64,000 nt of DNA from Planococcus maitriensis (GTDB lineage Bacteria; Bacillota; Bacilli; Bacillales_A; Planococcaceae), in the NCBI RefSeq assembly GCF_003289925.1, contig NZ_QLZQ01000003.1, positions 1 through 64,000 on the forward strand, written 5' to 3'. The first letter of the stretch is position 1. Each line of letters begins with the position of its first letter. The notes under the pieces were generated by a model. That model ran no database searches, was not told the DNA's origin, and saw only the letters and a list, made by a program, of their open reading frames with translations. Made by a program: the position numbers and the translations under genes. Positions 33,433-42,357 of this stretch are shown here, in pieces.

Positions 33433-34215
33433 TCAAAATATACTGAAGTCTTCAGATTTCAAATCAGTGATGAACATATGACCCGGTGCATGGGTGATCA
33501 TCAAGGAAGGTTTGCTTTCCATGGCGACAGCTTGAGGCGTGACACCGCAAGCCCAGAAGACCGGCACTTCTCCTGGCTTGATTTCCACCGCGTCGCCGAA
33601 ATGGGGCTTTGTGATGTCTTGGATGCCGATCGATTCGGGATTGCCGATATGGACGGGCGCGCCGTGGACATTCGGGAAGCGGCTCGTCACTTGCACCGCG
33701 CGGACGATGTCTTGTTCTTTGATCGGGCGCATGCTGACGACAGTCGGGCCTTGGAAGCGGCCAGCTGGAACGGCGGGAATCGATGTCTTGTACATCGGCA
33801 CGTTGCAGCCTTGTTGCTGATGGCGCATCGGGATGCCGTTTTGCGTCAGCGCTTCTTCGAATGTAAAGCTGCAGCCAAGCAGGAACGCGACCATATCGTC
33901 GGTCCATAATGAACGGATATCCGATGTTTCTTCCGTCAATACGCCGTCCCGGTAGACGCGGTATTTGGGAATGTCGGTGCGCAAATCGGCGATCGGCGCG
34001 GACAGGGCCGGGACGAACGAACCGGGTTCCGTGACGTCGATGACCGGGCAGGATTTTGGGTTACGCTGGCAGAACAGCAGGAATTCAAATGCCATGTCTT
34101 TCGGCAAAATGGCCAGATTCGCTTGGATGAATCCAGGGGCGAAGCCCGAAGTCGGCGCTTGGAATTCGCCTTTTCGGATGGCGCTGCGCAGCTCTTCCGG
34201 AGATGTGAATTGCAT
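33433..34215 (-). CDS. ycsI: YcsI family putative hydro-lyase (DUF1445)
   Basis: A 260-residue DUF1445 protein (B. subtilis YcsI; D-glutamate cyclase-like family). Motifs include SGFAPGFIQANLAILPKDMA, FLLGCSFTFEEALTQNGIP, GRFQGPTVVSMRPI and ITHAPGHMFITDL. A GAGTGATTG-type site lies upstream. It is the last gene of the five-gene cluster pxpB-pxpC-pxpA-ycsG-ycsI. Context points to metabolism of 5-oxoproline or a cyclised glutamate. The exact reaction is inferred. Confidence 0.88.
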   Translation of the reverse strand: MQFTSPEELRSAIRKGEFQAPTSGFAPGFIQANLAILPKDMAFEFLLFCQRNPKSCPVIDVTEPGSFVPALSAPIADLRTDIPKYRVYRDGVLTEETSDIRSLWTDDMVAFLLGCSFTFEEALTQNGIPMRHQQQGCNVPMYKTSIPAVPAGRFQGPTVVSMRPIKEQDIVRAVQVTSRFPNVHGAPVHIGNPESIGIQDITKPHFGDAVEIKPGEVPVFWACGVTPQAVAMESKPSLMITHAPGHMFITDLKSEDFSIF

Positions 34216-34229
34216 GTTTCAATCACTCC

Positions 34230-35435
34230 TTATTTAAATAATTGCGGGATGCCGTTCAAGAGCGTATAGCCGCCCATCCATGACATGGCGATAACGATCA
34301 TAACACCGAAGATTGTCATCCACAGCGGATGTTTGTAGTCGCCGACGATTTTCTTCTTGTGTGCAGCGATCAGCATAACACCGAGTGCGATCGGCAAGAT
34401 CAAGCCGTTGAGTGAACCGACGAGCACGAGGATCAGGACCGGGCGCCCGATGGAAATGAAGACGATGGTCGAGATGACGATAAAGCCGATGGTCAGGTAG
34501 CGGTGATATTTCTCGAGTACCGGGCTGAACGACCGGATAAACGAAACGGATGTATAAGCAGCACCAACGACCGACGTGACAGCGGCTGCCCACATGACGA
34601 CGCCGAAGATCTTATAGCCGATATTGCCGGCGGCAAGCTGGAACACCGAAGCCGGCGGGTTGTCCGGGTCGAGCGCAAGCCCTTGCGAGACGACACCGAG
34701 TACGGCGAGGAACAGGATGACGCGCATGATCGAAGCGACACCGATCGCATAGATGGAGCTTCGGGTCACTTGCGGCAAATGCCGTTTGCCGGTCATGCCG
34801 GCGTCGATCAGGCGGTGGCCGCCGGCGAATGTGATATAGCCGCCGACCGTTCCGCCGACAAGCGTGACGATGGCGAAAATATCGATCGTGTCCGGCACGA
34901 AGGTTTTTGCAACGGCTTCACCGACAGGCGGCTGTGCCGTGATCATGACGTAAATGGTCAGAGCGATCATGACAAAACCGAGAAGCTGGGCAAAGCGGTC
35001 CATGGCGCGGCCCGCTTCTTTGACCATGAAGATCCCGACCGCAAGCAAGCCGCTGAGCCCGGCGCCGAGTTCCGGGGAAATGCCGAATAGCACATTCGTG
35101 CCGAGCCCGGCACCGGCGATATTCCCGATATTGAAGGCGAGGCCGCCGATGACGACGAGAAACGCCAGCACATAGCCAAGCCCTGGCAGCACGTCATTCG
35201 CGATGTCTTGTGCGCGCTTGCCGGAAATGGCGATGATGCGCCAAATGTTCGTCTGCGCACCGATATCGATGATGATGGAAATGAGGATGACAAAACCGAA
35301 TGAAGCCAGTAAGGTTTCAGTGAAAACGGTCGTTTGGGTCAAGAATCCTGGCCCGATAGCGGAAGTCGCCATCAGGAAGGCAGCGCCGAGCAGGACGCTG
35401 CGGTTGGTGTTTTTCATCTTTTTGACATTGTTCAT
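34230..35435 (-). CDS. ycsG: NRAMP-related transporter YcsG
   Basis: A 401-residue, roughly 11-helix NRAMP-superfamily carrier. The usual metal-binding DPGN of helix 1 is replaced (TSAIGPGFLTQTT) and the MPH of helix 6 is replaced by a glycine-rich stretch (TLVGGTVGGYITFAGG). It therefore probably does not carry Mn2+ or Fe2+. Its position between pxpA and ycsI suggests uptake of pyroglutamate or a related compound. The start follows GGAGG. Confidence 0.87.
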   Translation of the reverse strand: MNNVKKMKNTNRSVLLGAAFLMATSAIGPGFLTQTTVFTETLLASFGFVILISIIIDIGAQTNIWRIIAISGKRAQDIANDVLPGLGYVLAFLVVIGGLAFNIGNIAGAGLGTNVLFGISPELGAGLSGLLAVGIFMVKEAGRAMDRFAQLLGFVMIALTIYVMITAQPPVGEAVAKTFVPDTIDIFAIVTLVGGTVGGYITFAGGHRLIDAGMTGKRHLPQVTRSSIYAIGVASIMRVILFLAVLGVVSQGLALDPDNPPASVFQLAAGNIGYKIFGVVMWAAAVTSVVGAAYTSVSFIRSFSPVLEKYHRYLTIGFIVISTIVFISIGRPVLILVLVGSLNGLILPIALGVMLIAAHKKKIVGDYKHPLWMTIFGVMIVIAMSWMGGYTLLNGIPQLFK

Positions 35436-35457
35436 GGAAGTTCCTCCTTGGGCGGTG

Positions 35458-36234
35458 TTAGACGATTTTATGGATATGTTGGATATCGATTCCCGCCTCT
35501 TTCAAGGAACTGGAAATGTGCATCGCGAATTCTTTTGCGGTCTTGCCGTCGCCGTGTATGCAGATCGTATCGGCTTTCAAGGAAGTGTCAGTGCCTTGTG
35601 TCGTCGCAACTTTATTTTCTTTGACCATGCGGATGACTTGCTCGATCGCAGCGTCCGGGTCGGTGATGAGTGCATTAGGCTGGCTGCGCGGAGTGAGTGT
35701 CCCGTCCGGTTGGTAGGTCCGGTCGGAGAACACTTCATTGGCGGTGCGCAGGCCGATCCGTTCACCGGCTTTGACGATTTCACTGCCTGATAAGCCGAAC
35801 AGCACCAGTTCAGGATCGATTTTATAGACCGCTTCCGCGATGGCTTCTGCCAGCTTGGCATCAGTAACGGCCATATTGTATAGGCCGCCATGCGCTTTTA
35901 CATGCTGCAATTTCCCGCCTTCTGCCTTGACGAAGCCGTAGAGCGCGCCGATCTGGTAGATGACAAGGTCGTATACTTCCTGGGGCGTCACGGCCATATG
36001 GCGGCGCCCGAAGCCGGCCAGGTCTTGCAGGCCGGGATGTGCGCCGATTCCGACATTCTTCTCGAGTGCGAGCTTGACGGTTTCGCGCATTGTCGCCGGG
36101 TCGCCGGCGTGGAAGCCGCAAGCGATATTGGCGGAGCTGATGTAATCGAGGATCACCCGGTCATTGCCGAGCGTATAAGGGCCGAAGCTTTCGCCCATGT
36201 CGCAGTTCAAATCTACTTTGTGGTTCATGTCCAT
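35458..36234 (-). CDS. pxpA: 5-oxoprolinase subunit A (LamB/YcsF family)
   Basis: A 258-residue protein. It opens [20 protein letters not shown] and has [32 protein letters not shown] and [15 protein letters not shown], the signatures of PxpA (YcsF). With PxpB and PxpC it forms the ATP-dependent 5-oxoprolinase that opens L-pyroglutamate to glutamate. Its start overlaps the pxpC stop by 10 bases. Confidence 0.95.
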   Translation of the reverse strand: MDMNHKVDLNCDMGESFGPYTLGNDRVILDYISSANIACGFHAGDPATMRETVKLALEKNVGIGAHPGLQDLAGFGRRHMAVTPQEVYDLVIYQIGALYGFVKAEGGKLQHVKAHGGLYNMAVTDAKLAEAIAEAVYKIDPELVLFGLSGSEIVKAGERIGLRTANEVFSDRTYQPDGTLTPRSQPNALITDPDAAIEQVIRMVKENKVATTQGTDTSLKADTICIHGDGKTAKEFAMHISSSLKEAGIDIQHIHKIV

Positions 36235-37205
36235 TCCTCCCGTTTCATTTGGATGGCAATCTTCAATTGGCGGATCTGCTGTTCTTGCTCAATATAAAGC
36301 TGTTGTGCGTCGTTGACGGATATTTCACGGAACTTCAGCGATTCGCCGGGTTTCAATTGGCTGATCAGCGGCAAGTCGACCGAAGCCACTTGGCCAATCT
36401 TCGGATAGCCGCCGGTCGTCTGGCGGTCGGCTAAGAGGACGATCGGATTGCCGTCTGCAGGTACTTGCACAGAGCCGAACGCGACTGCTTCCGAAATCAA
36501 TTCCTCCTGCCTTTCAAGCGCTAGTTCAGGTCCCTCCAAGCGATAGCCCATCCGGTCCGAATTGGCAGAAACGGTGAAGGTTTCCTCGAATATGCGCAAG
36601 CGGCTCGCTTCATTAAAGAGCGCGTATTGCCGCCCAGGCATCATCCGGACGATCGGCTGCTCGTGGTAGCGGGCAGGCGGGATAAGCCAATCCGGCGTCT
36701 GGGCATTCTGGTTTTTCAAGGCGTCCAGGCGCGCAGGCGAAATGGACAGCGTCTTTAAGCTGTCGCCATTTTTCAACGCGCGCCCCTGGAAGCCGCCGAT
36801 GCCTGCCCGTAAATAAGTCGAGTGGCTATCCATGACGGACGGAACGTCAAAACTGCCGGCTACCGCCAAGTAACTGCGGGCGCCGCGTTTCGGTTCACCG
36901 AACGACAAGACGCTGCCTTTCGGGACGAAATGGCCACGCCACATGGCCAGTGGCTCGCCGTCAAGCGAAGGGGACAAATCACCTCCGCAAATGGCGATGA
37001 AATGGTCGGCTTCGAACTCGATGACCGGCCCAGATAAGGCGATCTCCAAGGTCGGGGACGTTTCCGCATTGCCCGCGAGCAAATTGGCGATGCGGTGGGC
37101 AAACGGGTCCATGACGCCGCTTGAGATGACGCCGTAGCGCTGGAAACCTGTTCGGCCAAGGTCCTGGACCGCTGTCTGCAGTCCGCTTTTACGAATGTTC
37201 AGCAT
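36225..37205 (-). CDS. pxpC: 5-oxoprolinase subunit C (KipA)
   Basis: A 326-residue biotin-dependent-carboxyltransferase-like protein (PxpC/KipA). It opens [20 protein letters not shown], with [49 protein letters not shown] and [15 protein letters not shown] as family motifs. It overlaps pxpB by 17 bases and pxpA by 10, so the three subunits are likely made together. KipA also antagonises the kinase A inhibitor KipI in B. subtilis. Confidence 0.95.
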   Translation of the reverse strand: MLNIRKSGLQTAVQDLGRTGFQRYGVISSGVMDPFAHRIANLLAGNAETSPTLEIALSGPVIEFEADHFIAICGGDLSPSLDGEPLAMWRGHFVPKGSVLSFGEPKRGARSYLAVAGSFDVPSVMDSHSTYLRAGIGGFQGRALKNGDSLKTLSISPARLDALKNQNAQTPDWLIPPARYHEQPIVRMMPGRQYALFNEASRLRIFEETFTVSANSDRMGYRLEGPELALERQEELISEAVAFGSVQVPADGNPIVLLADRQTTGGYPKIGQVASVDLPLISQLKPGESLKFREISVNDAQQLYIEQEQQIRQLKIAIQMKREEWT

Positions 37206-37887
37206 CTAACTTCGCCTCCTGTTCGCGGTATTCGGCTTCATCGATCTGCGTGAAGCGGATTTCATCGCCTGCGCGCAGCAAACTCGGGATGTCCTGTTCG
37301 GGAACGAACAGTCGCAGCGGCGTCCGGCCGATCAATTGCCAGCCGCCCGGTGTTTCGATCGGGTAGACGCCGGTTTGCATGCCAGCGATCCCGACAGTGC
37401 GTTCCGGGATGCGCAAACGCGGCGACTTTCTTCTGGGTGCCGCGATTTTTTCGGACATGCCGCCGATGAACGGGAACCCTGGGGCAAAACCGATCATGTG
37501 CACACTGTAGACGCCGGACGTGTGGATTTCGATGACTTCTTCTTCGGTGAGTCCGTTATGCTCCGCGACAAAGCTGAGGTCAGGGCCGAATTCGCCGCCA
37601 TAGCAAACCGGGATTTCGATTTGACGAGGAGTAGGTGGTTCGGCTTCATCCAATTGTGCAATCAAGAGACGCAATTCCTGTTCGGCTTCCGCTTGCTTGA
37701 TCTGGCACGGGTCGTAGAACACCGTCACGGTCGTGAACGCCGGGATGAATTCAATCAGCCAGTCGGGTGCTTGTGTTTCCAGGAGCGATGACAATTTGCG
37801 CACCGCCTGTTCCGACTCTTTATTGATGATGGCACCGGTTTCGATGACCAGCGCTTGTTCGCTGAGCGGGGAAAATGTGAATTTCAA
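37189..37887 (-). CDS. pxpB: 5-oxoprolinase subunit B (KipI)
   Basis: A 232-residue cyclophilin-like PxpB/KipI protein. The motifs IPVCYGGEFGPDLSFVAEHN, YSVHMIGFAPGFPFIGGM and IETPGGWQLIGRTPLRLF are characteristic. It is the first gene of the cluster. AGAGGTGAGC precedes the start, and a promoter with an internal palindrome lies just upstream. KipI is also a sporulation kinase inhibitor in B. subtilis. No kipR-type regulator is present here. Confidence 0.95.
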   Translation of the reverse strand: MKFTFSPLSEQALVIETGAIINKESEQAVRKLSSLLETQAPDWLIEFIPAFTTVTVFYDPCQIKQAEAEQELRLLIAQLDEAEPPTPRQIEIPVCYGGEFGPDLSFVAEHNGLTEEEVIEIHTSGVYSVHMIGFAPGFPFIGGMSEKIAAPRRKSPRLRIPERTVGIAGMQTGVYPIETPGGWQLIGRTPLRLFVPEQDIPSLLRAGDEIRFTQIDEAEYREQEAKLDAEHS

Positions 37888-37929
37888 AAAAAGCTCACCT
37901 CTTCTGCAGAGTATTCTAAATACTTTAAC

Positions 37930-37958
37930 AGTATAATGCTATTCACTAGTGAATGAAA
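37930..37958 (-). promoter_or_regulatory. pxpB promoter with a 14-bp palindrome in its spacer
   Basis: On the minus strand TATACT (37930-37935) has a weak TTTCAT -35 (37953-37958) at 17 bases. The spacer contains most of ATTCACTAGTGAAT (37941-37954), a perfect 14-bp palindrome. A repressor bound there would block RNA polymerase. The regulator is unknown. Confidence 0.55.
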
Positions 37959-38120
37959 GCGGAGAAAAGTTGGAGTTTAGCGAGTACGCCTGCCAGTAAA
38001 TCGCTGAAACTATCGAAAAGAATCAATAATTTGGCCCACTGAACAGGAGGATTGTGGAAATAGAAAAGGAAGCGCTTTCGAAATGAGGGGAGTGAATGTT
38101 ATTAAAATAATAGCATTTCA

Positions 38121-38156
38121 TAAAAACCCGATGGCCGCAGAAGCGGGCATCGGGCC
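38121..38156 (-). terminator. Terminator after the solute-binding protein gene
   Basis: On the minus strand CCCGATGCCCGC and GCGGCCATCGGG flank a short loop, with TTTTTAT after it. Confidence 0.85.
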
Positions 38157-38164
38157 AGTGGAGC

Positions 38165-39010
38165 TTATTCTTCAATGTCGATCGGCTGTGTCACATCGGC
38201 TCCGTCAAAGAACTCAGCGGAAATTTCAGCGATGGTGCCGTCTTCTAGCATTTCATCAATTGCTTTGTTGACGTTTTCGACCAGTTCGTCGTTGCCTTTG
38301 TTCATGACCATGCCGCCTTCAGATGGGCGGTATTTGATCGTCGGGTGGATGACGATGTCGAGTTCCGGGAATGCTTCGATGGCAAGCGTCTGCAAATAAT
38401 AATCGTTGAGGATGACATCGGTGCGGCCGATTGCCACATCGCGCAAATAGGTTTCATTCGTCGCATTGTCATAGGTCACTTCTTCAGCGCCGTAAGAACG
38501 GGCGGTTTCCATATAGACGGATGTCGAAGCGCCGGCTGCTTTTTTGCCTTCGAGATCTTCGAGCGTCTCGATGCCGGAAAGGTCGCCTTCGCGGACGATA
38601 GCGGTGCCATAAGAATATTTAAACGGCGTGGAGAACGCGAATTTCTCCTTGCGGTCTTCGTTGATCTCGATATCGTTCGCGGCGATATCGACTTGGCCGG
38701 TCTGGACGGACGTCATCATCTCATCAAAGCCCATTTCAGAGAATTCCACTTCAAGTTCGAGACGTTCAGCCATTTCGCGGACCACTTCGACTTCAAAGCC
38801 GGTCAATTCATCGGTGCCTTCCTCGCGGTACGAAGTCGGGTAAAGCGTGCCCGATGTCGCAACGGTCAATGTACCTTGTTCTTGGATTTCATCCCATGCG
38901 CTTGCAGTATCAGCGGTTTCTTCGCTGTCGCTGCCGCATGCAGACAAAGTAAGTGCTGCAGCTGCAGTAAGTGCGGCGACAGAAAACTTAGATGTCATGA
39001 TTTTATTCAA
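38165..39010 (-). CDS. Amino-acid ABC transporter solute-binding lipoprotein
   Basis: A 281-residue family 3 solute-binding protein. The signal peptide (FSVAALTAAAALTLSACGSD) carries a lipobox with lipid-modified Cys. The mature part has LTVATSGTLYPTSYREEG, FEVEVVREMAERLELEVEF, TSVQTGQVDIAANDIEINED and PTIKYRPSEGGMVMNK. TTG at 39010 is preferred because AGGAGGAGC lies five bases upstream; the ATG at 38998 is 17 bases away. No permease or ATPase gene is adjacent. The ligand is probably cystine or another polar amino acid (uncertain). Confidence 0.85.
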   Translation of the reverse strand: MNKIMTSKFSVAALTAAAALTLSACGSDSEETADTASAWDEIQEQGTLTVATSGTLYPTSYREEGTDELTGFEVEVVREMAERLELEVEFSEMGFDEMMTSVQTGQVDIAANDIEINEDRKEKFAFSTPFKYSYGTAIVREGDLSGIETLEDLEGKKAAGASTSVYMETARSYGAEEVTYDNATNETYLRDVAIGRTDVILNDYYLQTLAIEAFPELDIVIHPTIKYRPSEGGMVMNKGNDELVENVNKAIDEMLEDGTIAEISAEFFDGADVTQPIDIEE

Positions 39011-39120
39011 AAGAAGCTCCTCCTGTCTTGTCATACTTATGTAAAACATAGCACGACAAGCGCTTCCAGGAAAGTGCAAATGCATGTGAAAATGAAGGCG
39101 GAATTATCTGATTATTAAAT

Positions 39121-39168
39121 TTGACCAGGGTGGTCTACTGTTGTATATTTAAGTCGACCAAGGTGGTC
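39121..39168 (+). promoter_or_regulatory. Promoter and two tandem TetR-type operators
   Basis: TTGACC (39121-39126), a 17-base spacer and TATATT (39144-39149) form the promoter. GACCAGGGTGGTC (39123-39135) overlaps the -35 and GACCAAGGTGGTC (39156-39168) covers the predicted start of transcription. Both are GACCA-N3-TGGTC palindromes with centres 33 bp apart. They are the likely sites of the TetR protein encoded next. Confidence 0.82.
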
Positions 39169-39175
39169 TAGTTGT

Positions 39176-39841
39176 GTGGGGGAAAAGGAGGTGGACATCA
39201 TCATTGCACGATTTGAAAGCTTGGAAGAAAGCAAGCAACACACCATCCGCCAGGCAGCGCTCGAGGAGTTTGCGCAACATGGCTATGAGAAGGCGTCGAC
39301 CAACCGCATCGTCAAAGCGGCTGGGATCGGCAAAGGAATGCTGTTTTATTATTTCACCAGCAAGCAGGAGCTCTACGAGTATTTGGTGAAGTATAGCCTT
39401 GAATTCATCCAGATCCGCTATTTGGATAAAGTGGACGCAGGGGAACCGGATTTGATCGAACGGCTCACGCAGCTGGCCCGCTTGAAGATGGAAGCCCAAG
39501 CGGAAAATGAAGAAGTATTCAAGTTCTCGGCGGTCTTTTTGCAAGAAGGCGAAGCGTATTTGCCGAAAGGGCTGGCAGCGAAAATAGAGGAATTGAAGCA
39601 ATCCGGCTACAGGCTCATGTATGAAGGCATCGACAAAAGCCTCTTCCGCAAAGATGCAGACCCGGAGAAAGTATTTCATTTGATTCGCTGGGCGATTGAT
39701 GGCTACCAGCAAGAACTTCTTGCGCGGTTGACCGGGCAGAAACTTGCAGATATCGATTTCGCACCGTATTGGGAAGAATTCCATGCCTATTTGGCCATTT
39801 TGAAGAATAGCTTTTACGAAACGGAGGAGGGATTGCGATGA
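39176..39841 (+). CDS. TetR-family transcriptional regulator
   Basis: About 211-221 residues. The N-terminal HTH is HTIRQAALEEFAQHGYEKAS followed by TNRIVKAAGIGKGMLFYYF; the ligand-binding half is of the TetR_C YfiR type. The start is unclear. The strong site AAGGAGGTG (39185-39193) lies inside the frame, downstream of the GTG at 39176. The codons at the right distance after it are ATC/ATT (39200-39205). It overlaps the ABC gene by four bases. It is probably an autorepressor of this exporter operon. Confidence 0.82.
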   Translation: MGEKEVDIIIARFESLEESKQHTIRQAALEEFAQHGYEKASTNRIVKAAGIGKGMLFYYFTSKQELYEYLVKYSLEFIQIRYLDKVDAGEPDLIERLTQLARLKMEAQAENEEVFKFSAVFLQEGEAYLPKGLAAKIEELKQSGYRLMYEGIDKSLFRKDADPEKVFHLIRWAIDGYQQELLARLTGQKLADIDFAPYWEEFHAYLAILKNSFYETEEGLR

Positions 39842-40743
39842 CAGTCGTCAAAACACATGGGCTCAGTAAAACCTTCGGTGATTTCAAGGCACTTGATGGG
39901 GTCGACATCGAAGTGAAGGAAGGGGAAGTGTTCGGCTTTATCGGGCCGAACGGGGCAGGGAAGTCAACGACCTTGCGCGTCTTGCTGGGCATTTTGAAAG
40001 CATCCGAAGGCAGTGCCGAGATTTTCGGCAAGGATGTCTGGAAAGATGCGGTCGATATCCATAAGCGGGTGGCGTATGTGCCGGGTGACGTCAATTTATG
40101 GCCGAACCTGACCGGCGGCGAAGTGATCGATTTGTTCGGGAGGCTGCGCGGTGGCTACGACAAGGCCCGGCGCGATGAGTTGATCAGCCGCTTCGGGCTT
40201 GACCCGGGCAAGAAATGCCGTACCTATTCAAAAGGAAACCGCCAAAAGGTGGCGCTCATTGCAGCATTTTCCGCAGATGCGGATCTCTATATCTTCGATG
40301 AGCCGACTTCTGGCCTCGATCCGCTCATGGAACGTATCTTTGCTGAATATGTCCATGAAGCGAAAGCGCAAGGCAAGAGCATCCTGTTGTCGAGCCATAT
40401 CCTGTCGGAAGTGGAAAAGCTGTGCGACCGGGTGGCGATCATCCGCAAAGGGCGCATCATCGAAACCGGGACACTCAAGGAAATGCGCCATTTGACCGGT
40501 TCCTTGATGTTCATTGAAACCGACAAGCCGATACCGGATTTGGCGGAGCTTCGGGGCGTACACCGCGTGCAGGCATTTGACGGTGGCTGGTCGTTCCAAG
40601 TGGATGCCGATGAACTTGACGCGGTCGTCCGTCATTTGAGCTCATTTGGCATCAAGCGGATGGAAAGCCGGCCGCCGACGCTGGAAGACCTGTTCATCCG
40701 CCATTACGAGGAAACGGAGACAGGAGCGGGAGGTGGCGTGTGA
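39838..40743 (+). CDS. ABC transporter ATP-binding protein (drug exporter type)
   Basis: A 301-residue ATPase of the DrrA-like family. Walker A is IGPNGAGKSTTLRVLLG, the signature YSKGNRQKVALIAAFS (a degenerate form, SKGNRQ), Walker B LYIFDEPTSGLDP, and the H-loop LLSSHILSEVEKLCDR. A C-terminal domain of about 90 residues follows. It overlaps the regulator gene (ATGA) and touches the permease gene (TGATG), so all three form one operon. Confidence 0.9.
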   Translation: MTVVKTHGLSKTFGDFKALDGVDIEVKEGEVFGFIGPNGAGKSTTLRVLLGILKASEGSAEIFGKDVWKDAVDIHKRVAYVPGDVNLWPNLTGGEVIDLFGRLRGGYDKARRDELISRFGLDPGKKCRTYSKGNRQKVALIAAFSADADLYIFDEPTSGLDPLMERIFAEYVHEAKAQGKSILLSSHILSEVEKLCDRVAIIRKGRIIETGTLKEMRHLTGSLMFIETDKPIPDLAELRGVHRVQAFDGGWSFQVDADELDAVVRHLSSFGIKRMESRPPTLEDLFIRHYEETETGAGGGV

Positions 40744-42344
40744 TGAGCCAGCTTTTTGACCATACATGGAGTTTGATGCGTTTCATCCTGCGGCGTGACC
40801 GCGTCCGCTTGCCGATTTGGATTCTATCCTTTGTCTTTGTGTCGGCGGGCATCGTCCTTGTCTTCGAAAATTTGTACGGAGATGACAGCGAGCGCCAGGC
40901 CATTGCGGAAACGATGGAAAACCCGGCCATGGTCGCCATGGTCGGGCCCAATTACGGCGGGGCGGATTACACGACCGGCGCCATGACGGCACATGAAATG
41001 CTGGTCATGACCGCGGCGATTGTGGCCTTGATGAACATCCTGCTGGTCAGCCGCCATACCCGCGGCGATGAGGAAGAAGGGCGGCTGGAACTCGTCCGTG
41101 CGCTGCCGGTCGGGCAGTTGTCCAGTTTAACGGCAGTGCTATTGGTGCTTGCAGCGGGCAATACGCTGCTGGCAGTATTGACCGGCGTGTCGATGGCCGC
41201 ATTGCAAGTCGATAGCGTCGACCTTCACGGTTCGCTATTGTTCGGGGCAGCGCTCGGTGCGACCGGCTTGTTCTTCGCTGCGCTAACGGCCGTGTTTGCG
41301 CAACTCACGCAAAACGCCCGTGCGACGACCGGCTTGTCAATCGCCGCTTTACTGGTGTTTTATATGACCCGTGCGATTGGCGACGTCATGAGCGAAGCGC
41401 TGTCGCTCACTTCGCCGCTCGGCTGGATCCTGCGCGCCAAGCCGTTTGTCGAAAACTTGTGGTGGCCGGTCGTGCTATCGGTCGGTTTGGCGATTGCGCT
41501 GTCCATCTTGGCGCTTTACCTGAACAGCATCCGTGACCACGACTCCGGCTTCTTGCCGACACGGGCGGGCCGTACGCAAGCCTCGGCAATGCTTCATGGG
41601 CCGTTCGGCTTAGCATGGCGGCTTCAGCGCACCGGCTTGATCGCCTGGGCGGTCGCTTTGTTCATCCTGGGTGTCTCGTACGGTTCGGTGCTCGGCGAGA
41701 TCGAACGTTTTTTTGAAGGCATCGATTTGTTCCAGCAATTGATCGTTGAGCAGGCAGGCTTTAGCTTGATCGAGTTGTTCATCCCGGTGCTGTCTTCGGT
41801 CATGGCGATTCTCGCCTCGATTCCGGCGATCATGGTGATGCTGAAAGTGAAGGCAGAAGAAAAGAACGGGCGCATGGAACACATTATCAGCCGTTCGATT
41901 TCCCGCTGGCGCGTGGCATTCAGCTATTGGCTTCTGGCGATATTGACGGCAGTCACAATGTTGTTCTTGACCGGTATCGGGCTGGGCCTTGCAGGCAACG
42001 CCGTTCTCGCCGAAGATCTGCCGCTTGGCACGTTTATCGGCGCTTCGTTCGTGTATTTGCCGGCAGTGCTGGTCATGATCGGTTTGGCACTCGTGTTCAT
42101 CGGCTTTTTGCCTGGTTTTGCGAGCGTCATCTGGCTCTACTTAGGTCTATCATTTTTCGTTGTTTACCTGGGTGAGCTGCTGCAGCTTCCGGATTGGGTG
42201 GAAAAGCTGACACCTTATGGCCATATCCCCGCGATTCCATTGGATGAGGTCAATTACGGCGTGCTCGCCGTGATGGCAGGGATCGGGATCATCCTTTCAG
42301 TGGCAGGGGCATATGGTTTCCGCCGGCGTGACTTGAAAACTTAA
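40743..42344 (+). CDS. ABC exporter permease, 12-helix type
   Basis: A 533-residue permease with about 12 membrane helices in two similar halves (RFILRRDRVRLPIWILSFVF near the start, LAWRLQRTGLIAWAVALFIL at the middle). It resembles the polyketide-antibiotic (tetronasin, TnrB-like) exporter family. GGGAGGTG precedes the ATG, which overlaps the ATPase stop. With the ATPase it probably exports a lipophilic compound that induces the TetR protein. Confidence 0.87.
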   Translation: MSQLFDHTWSLMRFILRRDRVRLPIWILSFVFVSAGIVLVFENLYGDDSERQAIAETMENPAMVAMVGPNYGGADYTTGAMTAHEMLVMTAAIVALMNILLVSRHTRGDEEEGRLELVRALPVGQLSSLTAVLLVLAAGNTLLAVLTGVSMAALQVDSVDLHGSLLFGAALGATGLFFAALTAVFAQLTQNARATTGLSIAALLVFYMTRAIGDVMSEALSLTSPLGWILRAKPFVENLWWPVVLSVGLAIALSILALYLNSIRDHDSGFLPTRAGRTQASAMLHGPFGLAWRLQRTGLIAWAVALFILGVSYGSVLGEIERFFEGIDLFQQLIVEQAGFSLIELFIPVLSSVMAILASIPAIMVMLKVKAEEKNGRMEHIISRSISRWRVAFSYWLLAILTAVTMLFLTGIGLGLAGNAVLAEDLPLGTFIGASFVYLPAVLVMIGLALVFIGFLPGFASVIWLYLGLSFFVVYLGELLQLPDWVEKLTPYGHIPAIPLDEVNYGVLAVMAGIGIILSVAGAYGFRRRDLKT

Positions 42345-42357
42345 GGAGGTTAATCAG

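Noticed and set aside
38068-38081. A CcpA cre-like site (AGGAAGCGCTTTCG)
   Set aside because: The core matches but both ends differ from the consensus, and it lies far from any promoter I can identify.
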